A DNA stretch of 64,000 bases from Pseudomonas kilonensis (GCF_001269885.1 NZ_LHVH01000035.1:464878-528877), one strand, 5' to 3'. Positions 7,720 to 16,739 are shown, counted from the stretch's first letter. Translations and numbers: made by a program. The notes: a model not told the origin generated them from the letters alone.

Positions 7720-8928
7720 ATGCAGCGGCTGTATCGGAAACGCATCGTTCTGGGCGTCGGCGGCGGCATTGCCGCCTACAAGAGCGCCGAGCTGGTTCGC
7801 AGGCTTATCGACCAGGGCGCGGAAGTTCGGGTCGTCATGACCCGCGGTGGCAGCGAGTTCATTACTCCGCTGACCATGCAAGCCCTGTCCGGGCACCCGG
7901 TCCACCTGGACTTGCTCGACCCGGCGGCCGAAGCCGCCATGGGTCATATCGAACTGGCCAAGTGGGCCGACCTGGTGCTGATCGCCCCGGCCACGGCCGA
8001 CCTGATCGCCCGCTTGGCCCAAGGCATCGCCGACGACCTGCTGACCACCCTGGTGCTCGCCACCGACGCAGTGGTCGCCGTGGCGCCGGCCATGAACCAG
8101 GCCATGTGGCGCGACCCGGCCACCCAGGCCAACCTGCAACTGCTGGAAAGCCGCGCCCTGAAAGTCTTCGGCCCGGCCTCTGGCAGCCAGGCCTGCGGCG
8201 ATGTCGGCATGGGCCGCATGCTCGAAGCCACCGACCTGGCCCAGTGCGCCGCCGACTGCTTCCAGCGCCAGGTCCTGACCGGCAAGCACGTGCTGATCAC
8301 CGCCGGACCGACCCAGGAAAACATCGACCCGGTGCGCTACATCACCAACCACAGCTCCGGGAAAATGGGCTTCGCCCTGGCCGAAGCTGCCGTGGAAGCC
8401 GGCGCCCGGGTGACGCTGATCACCGGTCCCGTGCACTTGCCGACCCCGGACCGGGTCACGCGCATCGACGTGGTCAGCGCCCGGGACATGCTCGCGGCCT
8501 GCGAAGCGGCCATCCCGTGTGACCTGTTCATCGCCTCGGCGGCAGTGGCGGACTACCGCCCCGAAGTCGTTGCCCCGCAAAAATTGAAGAAAGACCCTAC
8601 AAGCGGCGACGGCCTGCTACTGCAAATGGTGCGCAACCCGGACATCCTGGCCAGCATCGCCACCCGCCCCGACCGCCCGTTCAGTGTCGGCTTTGCCGCC
8701 GAGACCGAACACCTGCTCGATTACGCCGCCCGCAAGCTCAAGGACAAGAACCTCGACTTGATCGTCGCCAACGACGTGGCCAACCCGAGCATCGGCTTCA
8801 ACAGCGAAGAAAACGCCTGCAGCGTGATCGACCGCCAGTTGCACGCCACACTTTTCGCCCAGACCAGCAAGAGCAAGATTGCCCGCCAGCTGATCACTTT
8901 TATCGCCGAACGTCTGAACCAGGTTTAA
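7720..8928 (+). CDS. coaBC: Bifunctional phosphopantothenoylcysteine decarboxylase / phosphopantothenate-cysteine ligase
   Basis: A 402-residue bifunctional enzyme of coenzyme A synthesis. The N-terminal CoaC domain (about residues 1-190) is a flavoprotein with GVGGGIAAYKSAELVRRL, the active-site histidine in AAMGHIELAKWAD, the PAMNQAMW motif and the reactive cysteine in SGSQACGDVGMGRM. The C-terminal CoaB domain (from about residue 190) starts HVLITAGPTQENIDPVR and includes the KLKKD motif that binds CTP. It converts 4'-phosphopantothenate with cysteine to 4'-phosphopantetheine. It is followed after only four bases by dut, so the two are probably co-transcribed, as in E. coli and P. aeruginosa. 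Confidence 0.97.
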   Translation: MQRLYRKRIVLGVGGGIAAYKSAELVRRLIDQGAEVRVVMTRGGSEFITPLTMQALSGHPVHLDLLDPAAEAAMGHIELAKWADLVLIAPATADLIARLAQGIADDLLTTLVLATDAVVAVAPAMNQAMWRDPATQANLQLLESRALKVFGPASGSQACGDVGMGRMLEATDLAQCAADCFQRQVLTGKHVLITAGPTQENIDPVRYITNHSSGKMGFALAEAAVEAGARVTLITGPVHLPTPDRVTRIDVVSARDMLAACEAAIPCDLFIASAAVADYRPEVVAPQKLKKDPTSGDGLLLQMVRNPDILASIATRPDRPFSVGFAAETEHLLDYAARKLKDKNLDLIVANDVANPSIGFNSEENACSVIDRQLHATLFAQTSKSKIARQLITFIAERLNQV

Positions 8929-8932
8929 TGTC

Positions 8933-9388
8933 ATGCACGCCCTACAAGCCAAGATCCTCGACCCACGCATCGGCAACGAATTCCCGCTGCCGCAATACGC
9001 CACACCGGGCTCCGCCGGCCTCGACCTGCGGGCGATGCTCAAGCAGGACACGATCCTGGAACCGGGCCAGACCCTGCTGATTCCTACCGGCCTGTCGGTG
9101 TACATCGGCGATCCGGGCCTGGCCGCGCTGATCCTGCCGCGCTCGGGCCTGGGCCACAAGCACGGCATCGTGCTGGGCAACCTGGTGGGCCTGATCGACT
9201 CCGACTACCAGGGCGAACTGATGGTGTCGTGCTGGAACCGCGGCCAAACGGCCTTCAACATTGCCGTGGGCGAACGCATCGCGCAGTTGGTGCTGGTGCC
9301 GGTGGTCCAGGCCCACTTCGAACTGGTCGAAGAATTCGACGAAAGCCAGCGCGGCGCGGGTGGTTTCGGGCACTCCGGCAGCCATTGA
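8933..9388 (+). CDS. dut: dUTP diphosphatase (dUTPase)
   Basis: A 151-residue trimeric dUTPase with all five family motifs visible: SAGLDLRA (1), PRSGLGHKHG (2), GLIDSDYQGELMVSCWN (3), GERIAQLVLVP (4) and the flexible C-terminal RGAGGFGHSG (5). It hydrolyses dUTP to dUMP, keeping uracil out of DNA and feeding thymidylate synthesis. It follows coaBC by four bases and is followed by a likely hairpin terminator at 9403-9421. Confidence 0.98.
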   Translation: MHALQAKILDPRIGNEFPLPQYATPGSAGLDLRAMLKQDTILEPGQTLLIPTGLSVYIGDPGLAALILPRSGLGHKHGIVLGNLVGLIDSDYQGELMVSCWNRGQTAFNIAVGERIAQLVLVPVVQAHFELVEEFDESQRGAGGFGHSGSH

Positions 9389-9402
9389 CCGGTGGTTTAC
9401 AG

Positions 9403-9427
9403 GCCGGGCGTCCTGCCCGGCTCGTTT
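9403..9427 (+). terminator. Hairpin downstream of dut
   Basis: A 7-bp GC stem (gccgggc 9403-9409 with gcccggc 9415-9421) and a short T-rich tail. It is a modest intrinsic terminator for coaBC-dut. The rest of the gap up to algC (to 9646) shows no gene; it should hold the algC promoter, but I could not identify one with confidence. Confidence 0.55.
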
Positions 9428-9646
9428 GTGAAGCTTGTGTTTCAGGACAAAAAATGCGCAATGGCTTTCTGCTAGGTTTCCCACCCGGAATCAATGTATT
9501 AGGCGAGCGAGGCCGGGGTAACGCTATCTCATGGCACTTTCCCACCACGAACTCTCTGTCAAAAACGCCGTCATACCCTTCAGCTTGAGCCTGCCGACGC
9601 TAACCGTCGGCCTGTCCAGTCACTTTCCTGATAGAGCGCCCCGCCC

Positions 9647-11044
9647 ATGAACACCCCAGCCGCAATCGCCCCGATCTTCCCTGACAGCATCTTCCGCGCC
9701 TACGACATCCGTGGCGTGGTACCGGAAACCCTCACCGCCGAAACCGCCTACTGGATCGGCCGCGCCATCGGCTCCCAAAGCCTGGCCCAGGGCGAACCGA
9801 ATGTGAGCGTCGGCCGTGATGGCCGCTTGTCGGGCCCCGAGCTGGTCGAACAACTGATCAAAGGCGTTGCCGACAGTGGCTGCCACGTCAGCGACGTGGG
9901 CCTGGTGCCGACCCCGGCGCTGTACTACGCCGCCAACGTGTTGGCCGGCAAGTCCGGGGTGATGCTCACCGGCAGCCACAACCCATCGAACTACAACGGC
10001 TTCAAGATCGTCATCGCCGGCGACACCCTCGCCAACGAGCAGATCCAGGCCCTGCATACCCGCCTCAAGACCAACGACCTGAGCAGCGGCCAGGGCAGCG
10101 TGACCAAGGTCGATATCCTTCCTCGCTACAACGACGAGATCGTCAAGGACGTGAAACTCGCCCGGCGCCTGAAAGTCGTGGTCGATTGCGGCAACGGCGC
10201 GGCTGGCGTGATCGCCCCGCAACTGATCGAAGCCCTGAACTGCGAAGTCATCCCACTGTTTTGCGACGTGGACGGCAACTTCCCTAACCACCACCCGGAC
10301 CCGGGCAAGCTGGAAAACCTCGAAGACCTGATCGCCAAGGTCAAGGAAACCAACGCCGACCTGGGCCTGGCCTTCGACGGCGACGGCGACCGCGTGGGCG
10401 TGGTGACCAATACCGGTAGCGTGGTGTTCCCGGACCGCCTGCTGATGCTGTTTGCCAAGGACGTGGTGGCGCGCAACCCGGATGCCGAGATCATTTTCGA
10501 CGTCAAATGCACCCGTCGCCTGGTGCCGCTGATCAAGGAATATGGCGGTCGTCCATTGATGTGGAAAACTGGTCATTCGTTGATCAAGAAGAAAATGAAA
10601 CAGAGCGGCGCCCTGCTGGCCGGCGAAATGAGCGGCCACATCTTCTTCAAGGAACGCTGGTTCGGTTTTGACGACGGCATCTACAGCGCCGCGCGCCTGC
10701 TGGAAATCCTCAGCAAGGAGAAATCCACGGCCGAAGAGCTGTTCGCAACCTTCCCGAACGATATTTCTACGCCAGAAATCAATATCCATGTGACCGAAGA
10801 GAGCAAATTCAGCATCATTGATGCACTGCACGACGCTCAATGGGGCGAAGGCGCCGAACTGACCACCATCGATGGTGTGCGGGTCGACTATCCCCACGGC
10901 TGGGGCCTGGTTCGCGCATCCAACACCACACCGGTGCTGGTACTGCGTTTCGAGGCCGACAACGAGGCTGAACTGCAGCGCATCAAGGATGTGTTCCACA
11001 CCCAACTCAAACGTGTTGCACCTGATCTCCAACTACCGTTTTGA
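9647..11044 (+). CDS. algC: Phosphomannomutase / phosphoglucomutase
   Basis: A 465-residue alpha-D-phosphohexomutase, the length of P. aeruginosa AlgC. The phosphoserine loop TGSHNPSNYNGFK (about residues 106-118), the metal-binding DGDGDR motif, the sugar-binding GEMSGH loop and the C-terminal phosphate-binding RASNTTPVLVLRF are all intact. It interconverts the 1- and 6-phosphates of mannose and glucose and so supplies GDP-mannose for alginate and sugars for LPS core, rhamnolipid and Psl-type polymers. It lies 27 bp upstream of argB; dut-algC-argB order agrees with other pseudomonads. A longer upstream region than between dut and coaBC suggests its own promoter. Confidence 0.97.
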   Translation: MNTPAAIAPIFPDSIFRAYDIRGVVPETLTAETAYWIGRAIGSQSLAQGEPNVSVGRDGRLSGPELVEQLIKGVADSGCHVSDVGLVPTPALYYAANVLAGKSGVMLTGSHNPSNYNGFKIVIAGDTLANEQIQALHTRLKTNDLSSGQGSVTKVDILPRYNDEIVKDVKLARRLKVVVDCGNGAAGVIAPQLIEALNCEVIPLFCDVDGNFPNHHPDPGKLENLEDLIAKVKETNADLGLAFDGDGDRVGVVTNTGSVVFPDRLLMLFAKDVVARNPDAEIIFDVKCTRRLVPLIKEYGGRPLMWKTGHSLIKKKMKQSGALLAGEMSGHIFFKERWFGFDDGIYSAARLLEILSKEKSTAEELFATFPNDISTPEINIHVTEESKFSIIDALHDAQWGEGAELTTIDGVRVDYPHGWGLVRASNTTPVLVLRFEADNEAELQRIKDVFHTQLKRVAPDLQLPF

Positions 11045-11071
11045 TTTTTTGAAGCACTACCGGAGCCCTGA

Positions 11072-11977
11072 ATGACCCTCGAACGCGAAGCCGCCGCCAA
11101 CACCGCCAAGGTCCTGTCCGAAGCGTTGCCTTATATCCGACGCTACGTCGGCAAGACCCTGGTGATCAAATACGGCGGCAACGCGATGGAAAGCGAGGAG
11201 CTCAAGACCGGCTTCGCCCGCGACATCGTGCTGATGAAGGCCGTGGGCATCAACCCAGTGGTCGTACACGGTGGTGGCCCGCAAATCGGTGACCTGCTCA
11301 AGCGCCTGTCGATCGAAAGCCACTTCATCGATGGCATGCGCGTGACCGACGCGCAGACCATGGATGTGGTGGAGATGGTCCTGGGCGGCCAGGTCAACAA
11401 GGACATCGTCAACCTGATCAACCGTCATGGCGGCAGCGCCATCGGCCTGACAGGCAAGGACGCCGAGCTGATCCGGGCGAAGAAACTCACCGTCACCCGC
11501 CAGACACCGGAGATGACCCAGCCGGAAATCATCGACATCGGTCATGTGGGCGAAGTGGTCGGCATCAACACCGACCTGCTGAACCTGCTGGTCAAGGGCG
11601 ACTTCATCCCGGTCATCGCGCCCATCGGCGTGGGCGCCAACGGTGAGTCGTACAACATCAACGCCGACCTGGTGGCGGGCAAGGTTGCCGAAGCACTGAA
11701 AGCCGAAAAGCTGATGCTGCTGACCAACATCGCCGGCCTGATGGACAAATCGGGCAAAGTCCTGACCGGACTGTCGACCCAGCAGGTCGATGACCTGATC
11801 GCCGACGGCACCATCTACGGCGGCATGCTGCCGAAGATTCGTTGCGCACTGGAAGCGGTACAGGGCGGCGTCGGCAGCTCGCTGATCATCGACGGCCGGG
11901 TACCGAATGCGATCCTGCTGGAGATCTTCACCGACACCGGCGTGGGTACGTTGATCAGCAATCGCAAGCGTCCTTAA
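11072..11977 (+). CDS. argB: Acetylglutamate kinase
   Basis: A 301-residue amino-acid kinase catalysing the second step of arginine synthesis, phosphorylation of N-acetylglutamate. It shows the ATP-binding KYGGNAM, the substrate-binding VVHGGGPQI and the GVGANGESYNINAD segment near the active site. The N-terminal extension (TLEREAAANTAKVLSEALPY) is the helix seen in arginine-inhibited hexameric enzymes, so feedback inhibition by arginine is likely. Start ATG at 11072 follows a GGAGCC site. It ends in a strong terminator at 11989-12032. Confidence 0.97.
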   Translation: MTLEREAAANTAKVLSEALPYIRRYVGKTLVIKYGGNAMESEELKTGFARDIVLMKAVGINPVVVHGGGPQIGDLLKRLSIESHFIDGMRVTDAQTMDVVEMVLGGQVNKDIVNLINRHGGSAIGLTGKDAELIRAKKLTVTRQTPEMTQPEIIDIGHVGEVVGINTDLLNLLVKGDFIPVIAPIGVGANGESYNINADLVAGKVAEALKAEKLMLLTNIAGLMDKSGKVLTGLSTQQVDDLIADGTIYGGMLPKIRCALEAVQGGVGSSLIIDGRVPNAILLEIFTDTGVGTLISNRKRP

Positions 11978-11988
11978 GCGATACCGGT

Positions 11989-12032
11989 AAAAAAAGACCC
12001 CGCTCAACCTGGTTGAGCGGGGTCTTTTTTTA
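11989..12032 (+). terminator. Strong intrinsic terminator after argB
   Basis: A 15-bp perfect stem (11995-12009 with 12011-12025), a very tight turn and runs of A before and T after. It can act for algC-argB and, in the other direction, for pyrE. Confidence 0.93.
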
Positions 12033-12056
12033 CACCTCTTTTCCAGATGATGCTTT

Positions 12057-12151
12057 TGTGGCGAGGGAGCTTGCTCCCGCTCGGTCGCGCAGCGACCGCA
12101 AAAATGTTGGGGCCGCTGCGCAGCCCAGCGGGAGCAAGCTCCCTCGCCACA
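12057..12151. repeat. Paired REP element (tgtggcgagg class)
   Basis: Left arm tgtggcgagggagcttgctc from 12057 and its inverted copy ending 12151; the same class as the element at 571. The central bases differ but also self-pair. Confidence 0.9.
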
Positions 12152-12172
12152 AGATCAAAATCAGCGGGCTTC

Positions 12173-12817
12173 TTAGACGCCGAACTGCGCCCGATAAGCC
12201 TCAACCGCCGGCAAATGCTGCTTGAGCTGCGGATCGTCGGCCAAAAACTCCAGCACCTGGTTCAGCGAGACAATGCTGATCACCGGAATACCGAAGTCGC
12301 GCTCCACTTCCTGGATCGCCGACAGCTCACCGTTGCCGCGCTCCTGACGGTTCAGGGCAATCAGCACGCCAGCGGCCTTGGCGCCTTCCTGGGAACCGAT
12401 GATCTGCATCACTTCACGAATGGCAGTACCGGCAGTGATGACGTCGTCGATGATCAACACGTCGCCGGTCAGCGGTGCACCCACCAGGCTGCCGCCTTCG
12501 CCGTGGGCCTTGGCTTCCTTGCGGTTGAAGCACCAAGGCAGGTCGCGGCCGTGGTGTTCGGCCAGGGCGACGGCAGTGGTGGCGGCCAGCGGGATGCCTT
12601 TGTAGGCCGGGCCGAACAGCACATCGAACGGGATACCGCTCTCAACGATGGCCGCCGCATAGAAACGACCCAGTTGCGCCAGGGCGGAACCAGTGTTGAA
12701 CAGGCCGGCATTGAAGAAGTACGGGCTGGTGCGCCCGGACTTGAGGGTGAACTCACCGAAGCGCAAAACGCCGCGATCGATGGCAAAGCGAATGAAATCG
12801 CGCTGATACGCCTGCAT
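12173..12817 (-). CDS. pyrE: Orotate phosphoribosyltransferase
   Basis: A 214-residue enzyme that joins orotate to PRPP, forming OMP in pyrimidine synthesis. The PRPP-binding loop VLIIDDVITAGTAIRE is clear, and the N-terminal orotate-binding part has the FGEFTLKSGRTSPYFFN signature. I chose the ATG at 12817 (MQAYQRDFIRF); the frame extends five codons upstream to a TTG, but the shorter start matches the family and has a GAGG ahead. It is divergent from crc across an 83-bp gap with a perfect palindrome. Confidence 0.97.
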   Translation of the reverse strand: MQAYQRDFIRFAIDRGVLRFGEFTLKSGRTSPYFFNAGLFNTGSALAQLGRFYAAAIVESGIPFDVLFGPAYKGIPLAATTAVALAEHHGRDLPWCFNRKEAKAHGEGGSLVGAPLTGDVLIIDDVITAGTAIREVMQIIGSQEGAKAAGVLIALNRQERGNGELSAIQEVERDFGIPVISIVSLNQVLEFLADDPQLKQHLPAVEAYRAQFGV

Positions 12818-12863
12818 GAAAAAAAGCCTCAAATACCGCGGATTTAGCTAAATAGGTACACGC

Positions 12864-12878
12864 CGTGTATCATACACG
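12864..12878. promoter_or_regulatory. Perfect 15-bp palindrome between pyrE and crc
   Basis: The bases cgtgtatcatacacg form a 7-1-7 perfect palindrome in the 83-bp divergent region, 23 bases before the crc ATG. It may be an operator or may overlap a -10 element. No protein is assigned. Confidence 0.45.
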
Positions 12879-12900
12879 CACGTGATTTTTGGGGCCATTT

Positions 12901-13680
12901 ATGCGGATCATCAGTGTGAACGTCAATGGTATTCAGGCTGCAGTGGAGCGAGGTTTGCTCAGTTGGCTGCAAGCACAGAATGCCGACGTCATCTGCCTGC
13001 AGGACACCCGCGCCTCCGCCTTTGAACTGGACGATGCAGCCTTCCAACTGGACGGTTACTTCCTTTATGCCTGCGATGCCGAAGTCCCCGCCCAGGGTGG
13101 CGTGGCTTTGTACTCGCGGCTGCAACCGAAGGCTGTCATCAACGGTCTCGGTTTCGAGACGGCGGACCGCTACGGGCGCTACCTGCAAGCCGATTTCGAC
13201 AAGGTCAGCATCGCGACCTTACTGCTTCCTTCGGGGCAGAACGGCGATGAAGATTTGAATCAGAAATTCAAGTTGATGGACGACTTCGCCCGCTATCTGG
13301 ATAAACAGCGGCGCAAACGTCGCGAGTACATCTATTGTGGCTCGCTGTACGTGGCGCAACAGAAGCTGGATATCAAGAACTGGCGCGACAGCCAACAATC
13401 TCCTGGTTTCCTGGCGCCGGAGCGGGCCTGGATGGACGAGATCATTGGCAACATGGGTTATGTCGACGCCCTGCGCGAAGTCAGCCGTGAAGGCGACCAG
13501 TACAGCTGGTGGCCGGACAACGAACAGGCCGAGATGCTCAACCTTGGCTGGCGCTTCGACTACCAGTTGCTGACACCTGGGCTGCGCCGCTTCGTACGCA
13601 GCGCCCGCCTGCCGCGCCAGCCACGGTTCTCGCAGCATGCGCCGCTGATCGTGGATTACGACTGGACGCTGACCATCTAA
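12901..13680 (+). CDS. crc: Catabolite repression control protein
   Basis: A 259-residue protein, exactly the length of P. aeruginosa Crc, with an exonuclease III-like fold. It starts MRIISVNVNGIQAAVERGLL. The catalytic positions of the exonucleases are degraded: LQDT replaces the LQET glutamate motif, the GDxN loop reads CGSLYVAQ, and the final SDH motif reads SQHAPLIVDYDW. This fits the known finding that Crc has no nuclease activity and works with Hfq on A-rich target mRNAs to repress use of poorer carbon sources, titrated by CrcZ-type small RNAs. None of those RNAs is in the window. The ATG at 12901 fits the family start. Confidence 0.95.
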   Translation: MRIISVNVNGIQAAVERGLLSWLQAQNADVICLQDTRASAFELDDAAFQLDGYFLYACDAEVPAQGGVALYSRLQPKAVINGLGFETADRYGRYLQADFDKVSIATLLLPSGQNGDEDLNQKFKLMDDFARYLDKQRRKRREYIYCGSLYVAQQKLDIKNWRDSQQSPGFLAPERAWMDEIIGNMGYVDALREVSREGDQYSWWPDNEQAEMLNLGWRFDYQLLTPGLRRFVRSARLPRQPRFSQHAPLIVDYDWTLTI

Positions 13681-13712
13681 GCGTATCGACGACCGCCTCA
13701 AGCCGGCCGAAC

Positions 13713-13748
13713 AAAAAATGCCCGTATCGCAAGATACGGGCATTTTTT
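13713..13748. terminator. Bidirectional terminator between crc and gltS
   Basis: A 16-bp stem (13713-13728 with 13733-13748) including an A-run on one side and a T-run on the other, with loop gcaa. It serves the convergent crc and gltS genes. Confidence 0.93.
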
Positions 13749-13773
13749 ATGGCGAACGCTACTGCGCGGAACC

Positions 13774-14982
13774 TCAAGCCGTGGCAAAAAACGGCAGGGC
13801 AAGGTACAACTTGATGACGATGACGTTAATGATATCGATGAAGAACGCCCCCACCATCGGCACCACCAGAAACGCTATCTGCGAAGGTCCGTAGCGCTGC
13901 GTCACTGCCTGCATGTTGGCGATGGCCGTCGGCGTGGCACCCAATCCAAAACCGCAATGCCCTGCCGCCAAGACGGCTGCATCGTAATGACTGCCCATGA
14001 GCCTGAACGTCACGAAAATCGCAAACAACGCCATGACCAATGTCTGGGCCACCAGAATGATGAAGATCGGTAGGGCCAGTGACGCCAGGTCCCACAATTT
14101 GAGTGACATCAAGGCGATCGCCAGGAACAGTGACAGGCTGACATTGCCAAGTACGGACACTTCTCGCTCAAAGACCTGATACAAGCCGAGTGCCGAAAGT
14201 CCATTACGCAGGACCACCCCCACGAACAAGACACAAACGAATGTCGGCAACTCGAATGCGGTGTCGTGGAGCTGCCCATTCAAGAGCGTACCGACCAACA
14301 GGCTGACCGCAATCAGCGCCAGCGTCTCGATAAACGAAAACGGTGTAATCGAGCGCTCTTTGTTCGGCTGTTCGAAGCCCTTGGGTATCCGGGGCTTTTC
14401 TGATTCAAGGCCGCCGGGTGACTGGACACGCTTGATGAGCAGGCGCGCAACCGGTCCACCGATCAAGCCACCCAACACCAAACCAAACGTCGCGGAAGCC
14501 ATCGCAAGTTCGGAGGCGGAAGCCAGACCGTACTTCTCACTGAACACCGTCCCCCACGCCGCGCCGGTACCGTGACCGCCCGCCAAGCTGATCGAGCCAG
14601 TCAGCAACCCCATTAACGGATCGAGCCCCAGCGCTTTTGCGAGCCCGATGCCCATGGCATTCTGGACCACCAACAGGCCGACGACCGCCAGCAGGAAAAT
14701 CCCAACTATGCGCCCGCCTTTCTTCAGGCTCGCGAAGTCTGCGCTCAGGCCAATCGTGGCAAAAAATGCCAGCATCAACGGGGTCTGCAATGAAGTATCA
14801 AATCGAACTTCAACTTCAAGCCCCCGCAAAGCCAGGAGCACCAGGGCAACTACCAGCCCGCCCGCTACAGGCTCAGGGATATTGTAGGCGCGTAGAAAAC
14901 CAACACGTGTAACAAGTCCGCGCCCCAGCAAAAGCACTAGAGAGGCGGCGACAAGTGTTCCATAGAAATCGAGCTGAAACAT
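13774..14982 (-). CDS. gltS: Sodium/glutamate symporter
   Basis: A 402-residue membrane protein of the GltS family, with about ten membrane segments. Two family marker stretches are visible: the first-half motif GSISLAGGHGTGAAWG and the second-half GHCGFGLGATPTAIANM, the two pore loops that line the transport site. GltS imports glutamate with sodium. The preceding 360 bp is noticeably AT-richer than the neighbours. In my memory of P. aeruginosa, crc is followed directly by the DUF4870 gene, so gltS may be an insertion or a lineage-specific retention here. It is monocistronic, between two terminators. Confidence 0.95.
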   Translation of the reverse strand: MFQLDFYGTLVAASLVLLLGRGLVTRVGFLRAYNIPEPVAGGLVVALVLLALRGLEVEVRFDTSLQTPLMLAFFATIGLSADFASLKKGGRIVGIFLLAVVGLLVVQNAMGIGLAKALGLDPLMGLLTGSISLAGGHGTGAAWGTVFSEKYGLASASELAMASATFGLVLGGLIGGPVARLLIKRVQSPGGLESEKPRIPKGFEQPNKERSITPFSFIETLALIAVSLLVGTLLNGQLHDTAFELPTFVCVLFVGVVLRNGLSALGLYQVFEREVSVLGNVSLSLFLAIALMSLKLWDLASLALPIFIILVAQTLVMALFAIFVTFRLMGSHYDAAVLAAGHCGFGLGATPTAIANMQAVTQRYGPSQIAFLVVPMVGAFFIDIINVIVIKLYLALPFFATA

Positions 14983-15344
14983 GAGTGTTTATTCTTTGAA
15001 CATATATTCAGGGGCGAACTTTTTACCTGGACACGCCTCTTGAACAGGTTGATTGTCTCAACACTGATTGGCTTTGAATTCAAGGACCTTCAATGGTCCG
15101 AATATATCGAAATATTTCGGATGGAATATAACTTGGCGCAACTCTATCAATCGAAGCGTCTTATTGCCAAGCATAGAGACCACACTAAAACTGTGCAGTT
15201 GTGACTAGAAGTGTAAGAGCGGTATAAGCGCACAATAACGCTCTACGCAATGAGATACCGTACATAAAGAGAAACATTTATGGCTTCAAAAAAGACAATG
15301 CCCCGATAAACCGGGGCATTGTTCTTGAATCGCAGCGCTGATCG
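14983..15344. promoter_or_regulatory. AT-rich intergenic region upstream of gltS
   Basis: A 362-bp stretch without a gene. It contains a short hairpin word (ggacc/ggtcc, around 15085-15099) followed by an imperfect palindrome ccgaatatat/aatatttcgg (about 15098-15120), possibly an operator for gltS. At its right end is the terminator of the next gene. Confidence 0.4.
15288..15322 (-). terminator. Intrinsic terminator of the DUF4870 gene
   Basis: An 11-bp stem (15295-15305 with 15312-15322). Read on the minus strand it is followed by a run of six T, so it ends the leftward rph-DUF4870 transcript. Confidence 0.88.
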
Positions 15345-15713
15345 TTATTTGACCAAGCGCCAGGTAAACGGATACCGATACGGCTGCCCTTCATTGGCCT
15401 TCACGCCACCAATGATCGTCAGCACCAGCGCACCGATGGCCACCAGGCCAAACAGGAAGAAGCCGATCACCACGACCATCAGCAGCAAGCTGATCGCCGA
15501 GGCAATCGCCACGGTGATCTGGAAGTTCAGCGCTTCCTTGCCCTGGGCATCAATGAACGGGTCGGACTCACGCTTGAGCTGCCAGAGCACCAACGGCCCG
15601 ATCAGCGTACCGAACGGAATCCAGATCCCCAACAAGGCGGACAGGTGACAAAACATTGCCCATTGACGCGCCTCTTTGCTCGGCTGGGGCAGCAGGATTT
15701 GCTCATCACTCAT
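15345..15713 (-). CDS. DUF4870 domain membrane protein
   Basis: A 122-residue small inner-membrane protein with three hydrophobic segments. The core pattern of DUF4870 is clear: WAMFCHLSALLGIWIPFGTL, then GPLVLWQLKRESDPFIDAQG and KEALNFQITVAIA. Its function is unknown; similar small proteins are found in many bacteria. It lies 31 bp downstream of rph on the same strand and is probably co-transcribed, as in P. aeruginosa. It ends at a clear terminator. Confidence 0.9.
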   Translation of the reverse strand: MSDEQILLPQPSKEARQWAMFCHLSALLGIWIPFGTLIGPLVLWQLKRESDPFIDAQGKEALNFQITVAIASAISLLLMVVVIGFFLFGLVAIGALVLTIIGGVKANEGQPYRYPFTWRLVK

Positions 15714-15744
15714 GACGCTCTCCTTGTCTTGAAGCGGGAATCGA

Positions 15745-16467
15745 TCAGTCAGCCAAGGCGGCCTTTTGCAGTTCGAAGATCTCGTTCATGCCTTTCTTCG
15801 CCAACTCCAGCATAGCGTTCAATTCTTCCGGCTGGAACGGTGCGCCCTCGGCAGTGCCCTGGACTTCGATGAAACCGCCGGCACTGGTCATGACCACGTT
15901 CAGGTCAGTCTCGGCAGCGGAGTCTTCCAGGTAATCCAGGTCCAGCACCGGCTCGCCCTGGTACATGCCCACGGACACAGCGGCGATCATTTGCTTGAGC
16001 GGGTCGCCGCCCTTGAGGCCGCCGCGCTTCTTGATCACTTTCAAGGCATCGACCAGGGCGACCATGGCCCCAGTGATGGAGGCAGTACGGGTACCGCCGT
16101 CGGCCTGGATCACGTCGCAATCGACATACAGCGTCACATCGCCCAACTTGGACATGTCCAGAGCAGCACGCAGCGAACGGCCGATCAGGCGTTGGATTTC
16201 CAGGGTACGGCCGCCCTGCTTGCCACGGCTGGCCTCACGCTGGTTCCGCTCACCGGTGGCACGCGGCAGCATGCCGTATTCGGCTGTCAGCCAGCCTTGG
16301 CCCTGGCCCTTGAGGAACCGTGGCACGCCGTTTTCGACACTGACAGTGCAGATGACTTTGGTATCACCGAATTCGACCAGTACAGATCCCTCGGCGTGTT
16401 TGGTGTAGTTGCGGGTAATGCGGATCGAGCGAAGCTGATCGGCAGCGCGACCACTTGGACGTTTCAT
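15745..16467 (-). CDS. rph: Ribonuclease PH
   Basis: A 240-residue phosphorolytic exoribonuclease that trims tRNA 3' ends. It begins MKRPSGRAADQLRSIRITRN and contains the phosphate-binding region ERNQREASRGKQGGRTLEIQ (about residues 76-95), IGRSLRAALD and the core DCDVIQADGGTRTASITGA. I chose the ATG at 16467, the family start; the frame runs on upstream without support. It is divergent from yicC, and the 272-bp region between holds both promoters. Confidence 0.97.
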   Translation of the reverse strand: MKRPSGRAADQLRSIRITRNYTKHAEGSVLVEFGDTKVICTVSVENGVPRFLKGQGQGWLTAEYGMLPRATGERNQREASRGKQGGRTLEIQRLIGRSLRAALDMSKLGDVTLYVDCDVIQADGGTRTASITGAMVALVDALKVIKKRGGLKGGDPLKQMIAAVSVGMYQGEPVLDLDYLEDSAAETDLNVVMTSAGGFIEVQGTAEGAPFQPEELNAMLELAKKGMNEIFELQKAALAD

Positions 16468-16739
16468 AGGGAATACCTGTACGGAGGACGGAAAACTGCC
16501 GAGCATTATAGAGCCGTGAATCGTCATAGGGCAGTTAAACGTCGCTCGGTTCTAAAAGCCGGCGCGAGCGAAGCCGCGCAAAGGCCCGCCCGACGGGCTG
16601 CCACGCTTTGTCGCAAGCGCGGTTGGGGCATACGCGTCACTGCGCTACAATCCTGCGCCTTTGCTGCCCTTGGGCTTTTAATTTACAGATCCCAGGCCCA
16701 CGACCACCGTCGTGCCGGCCTGCATTGCGAGGAACCTCC

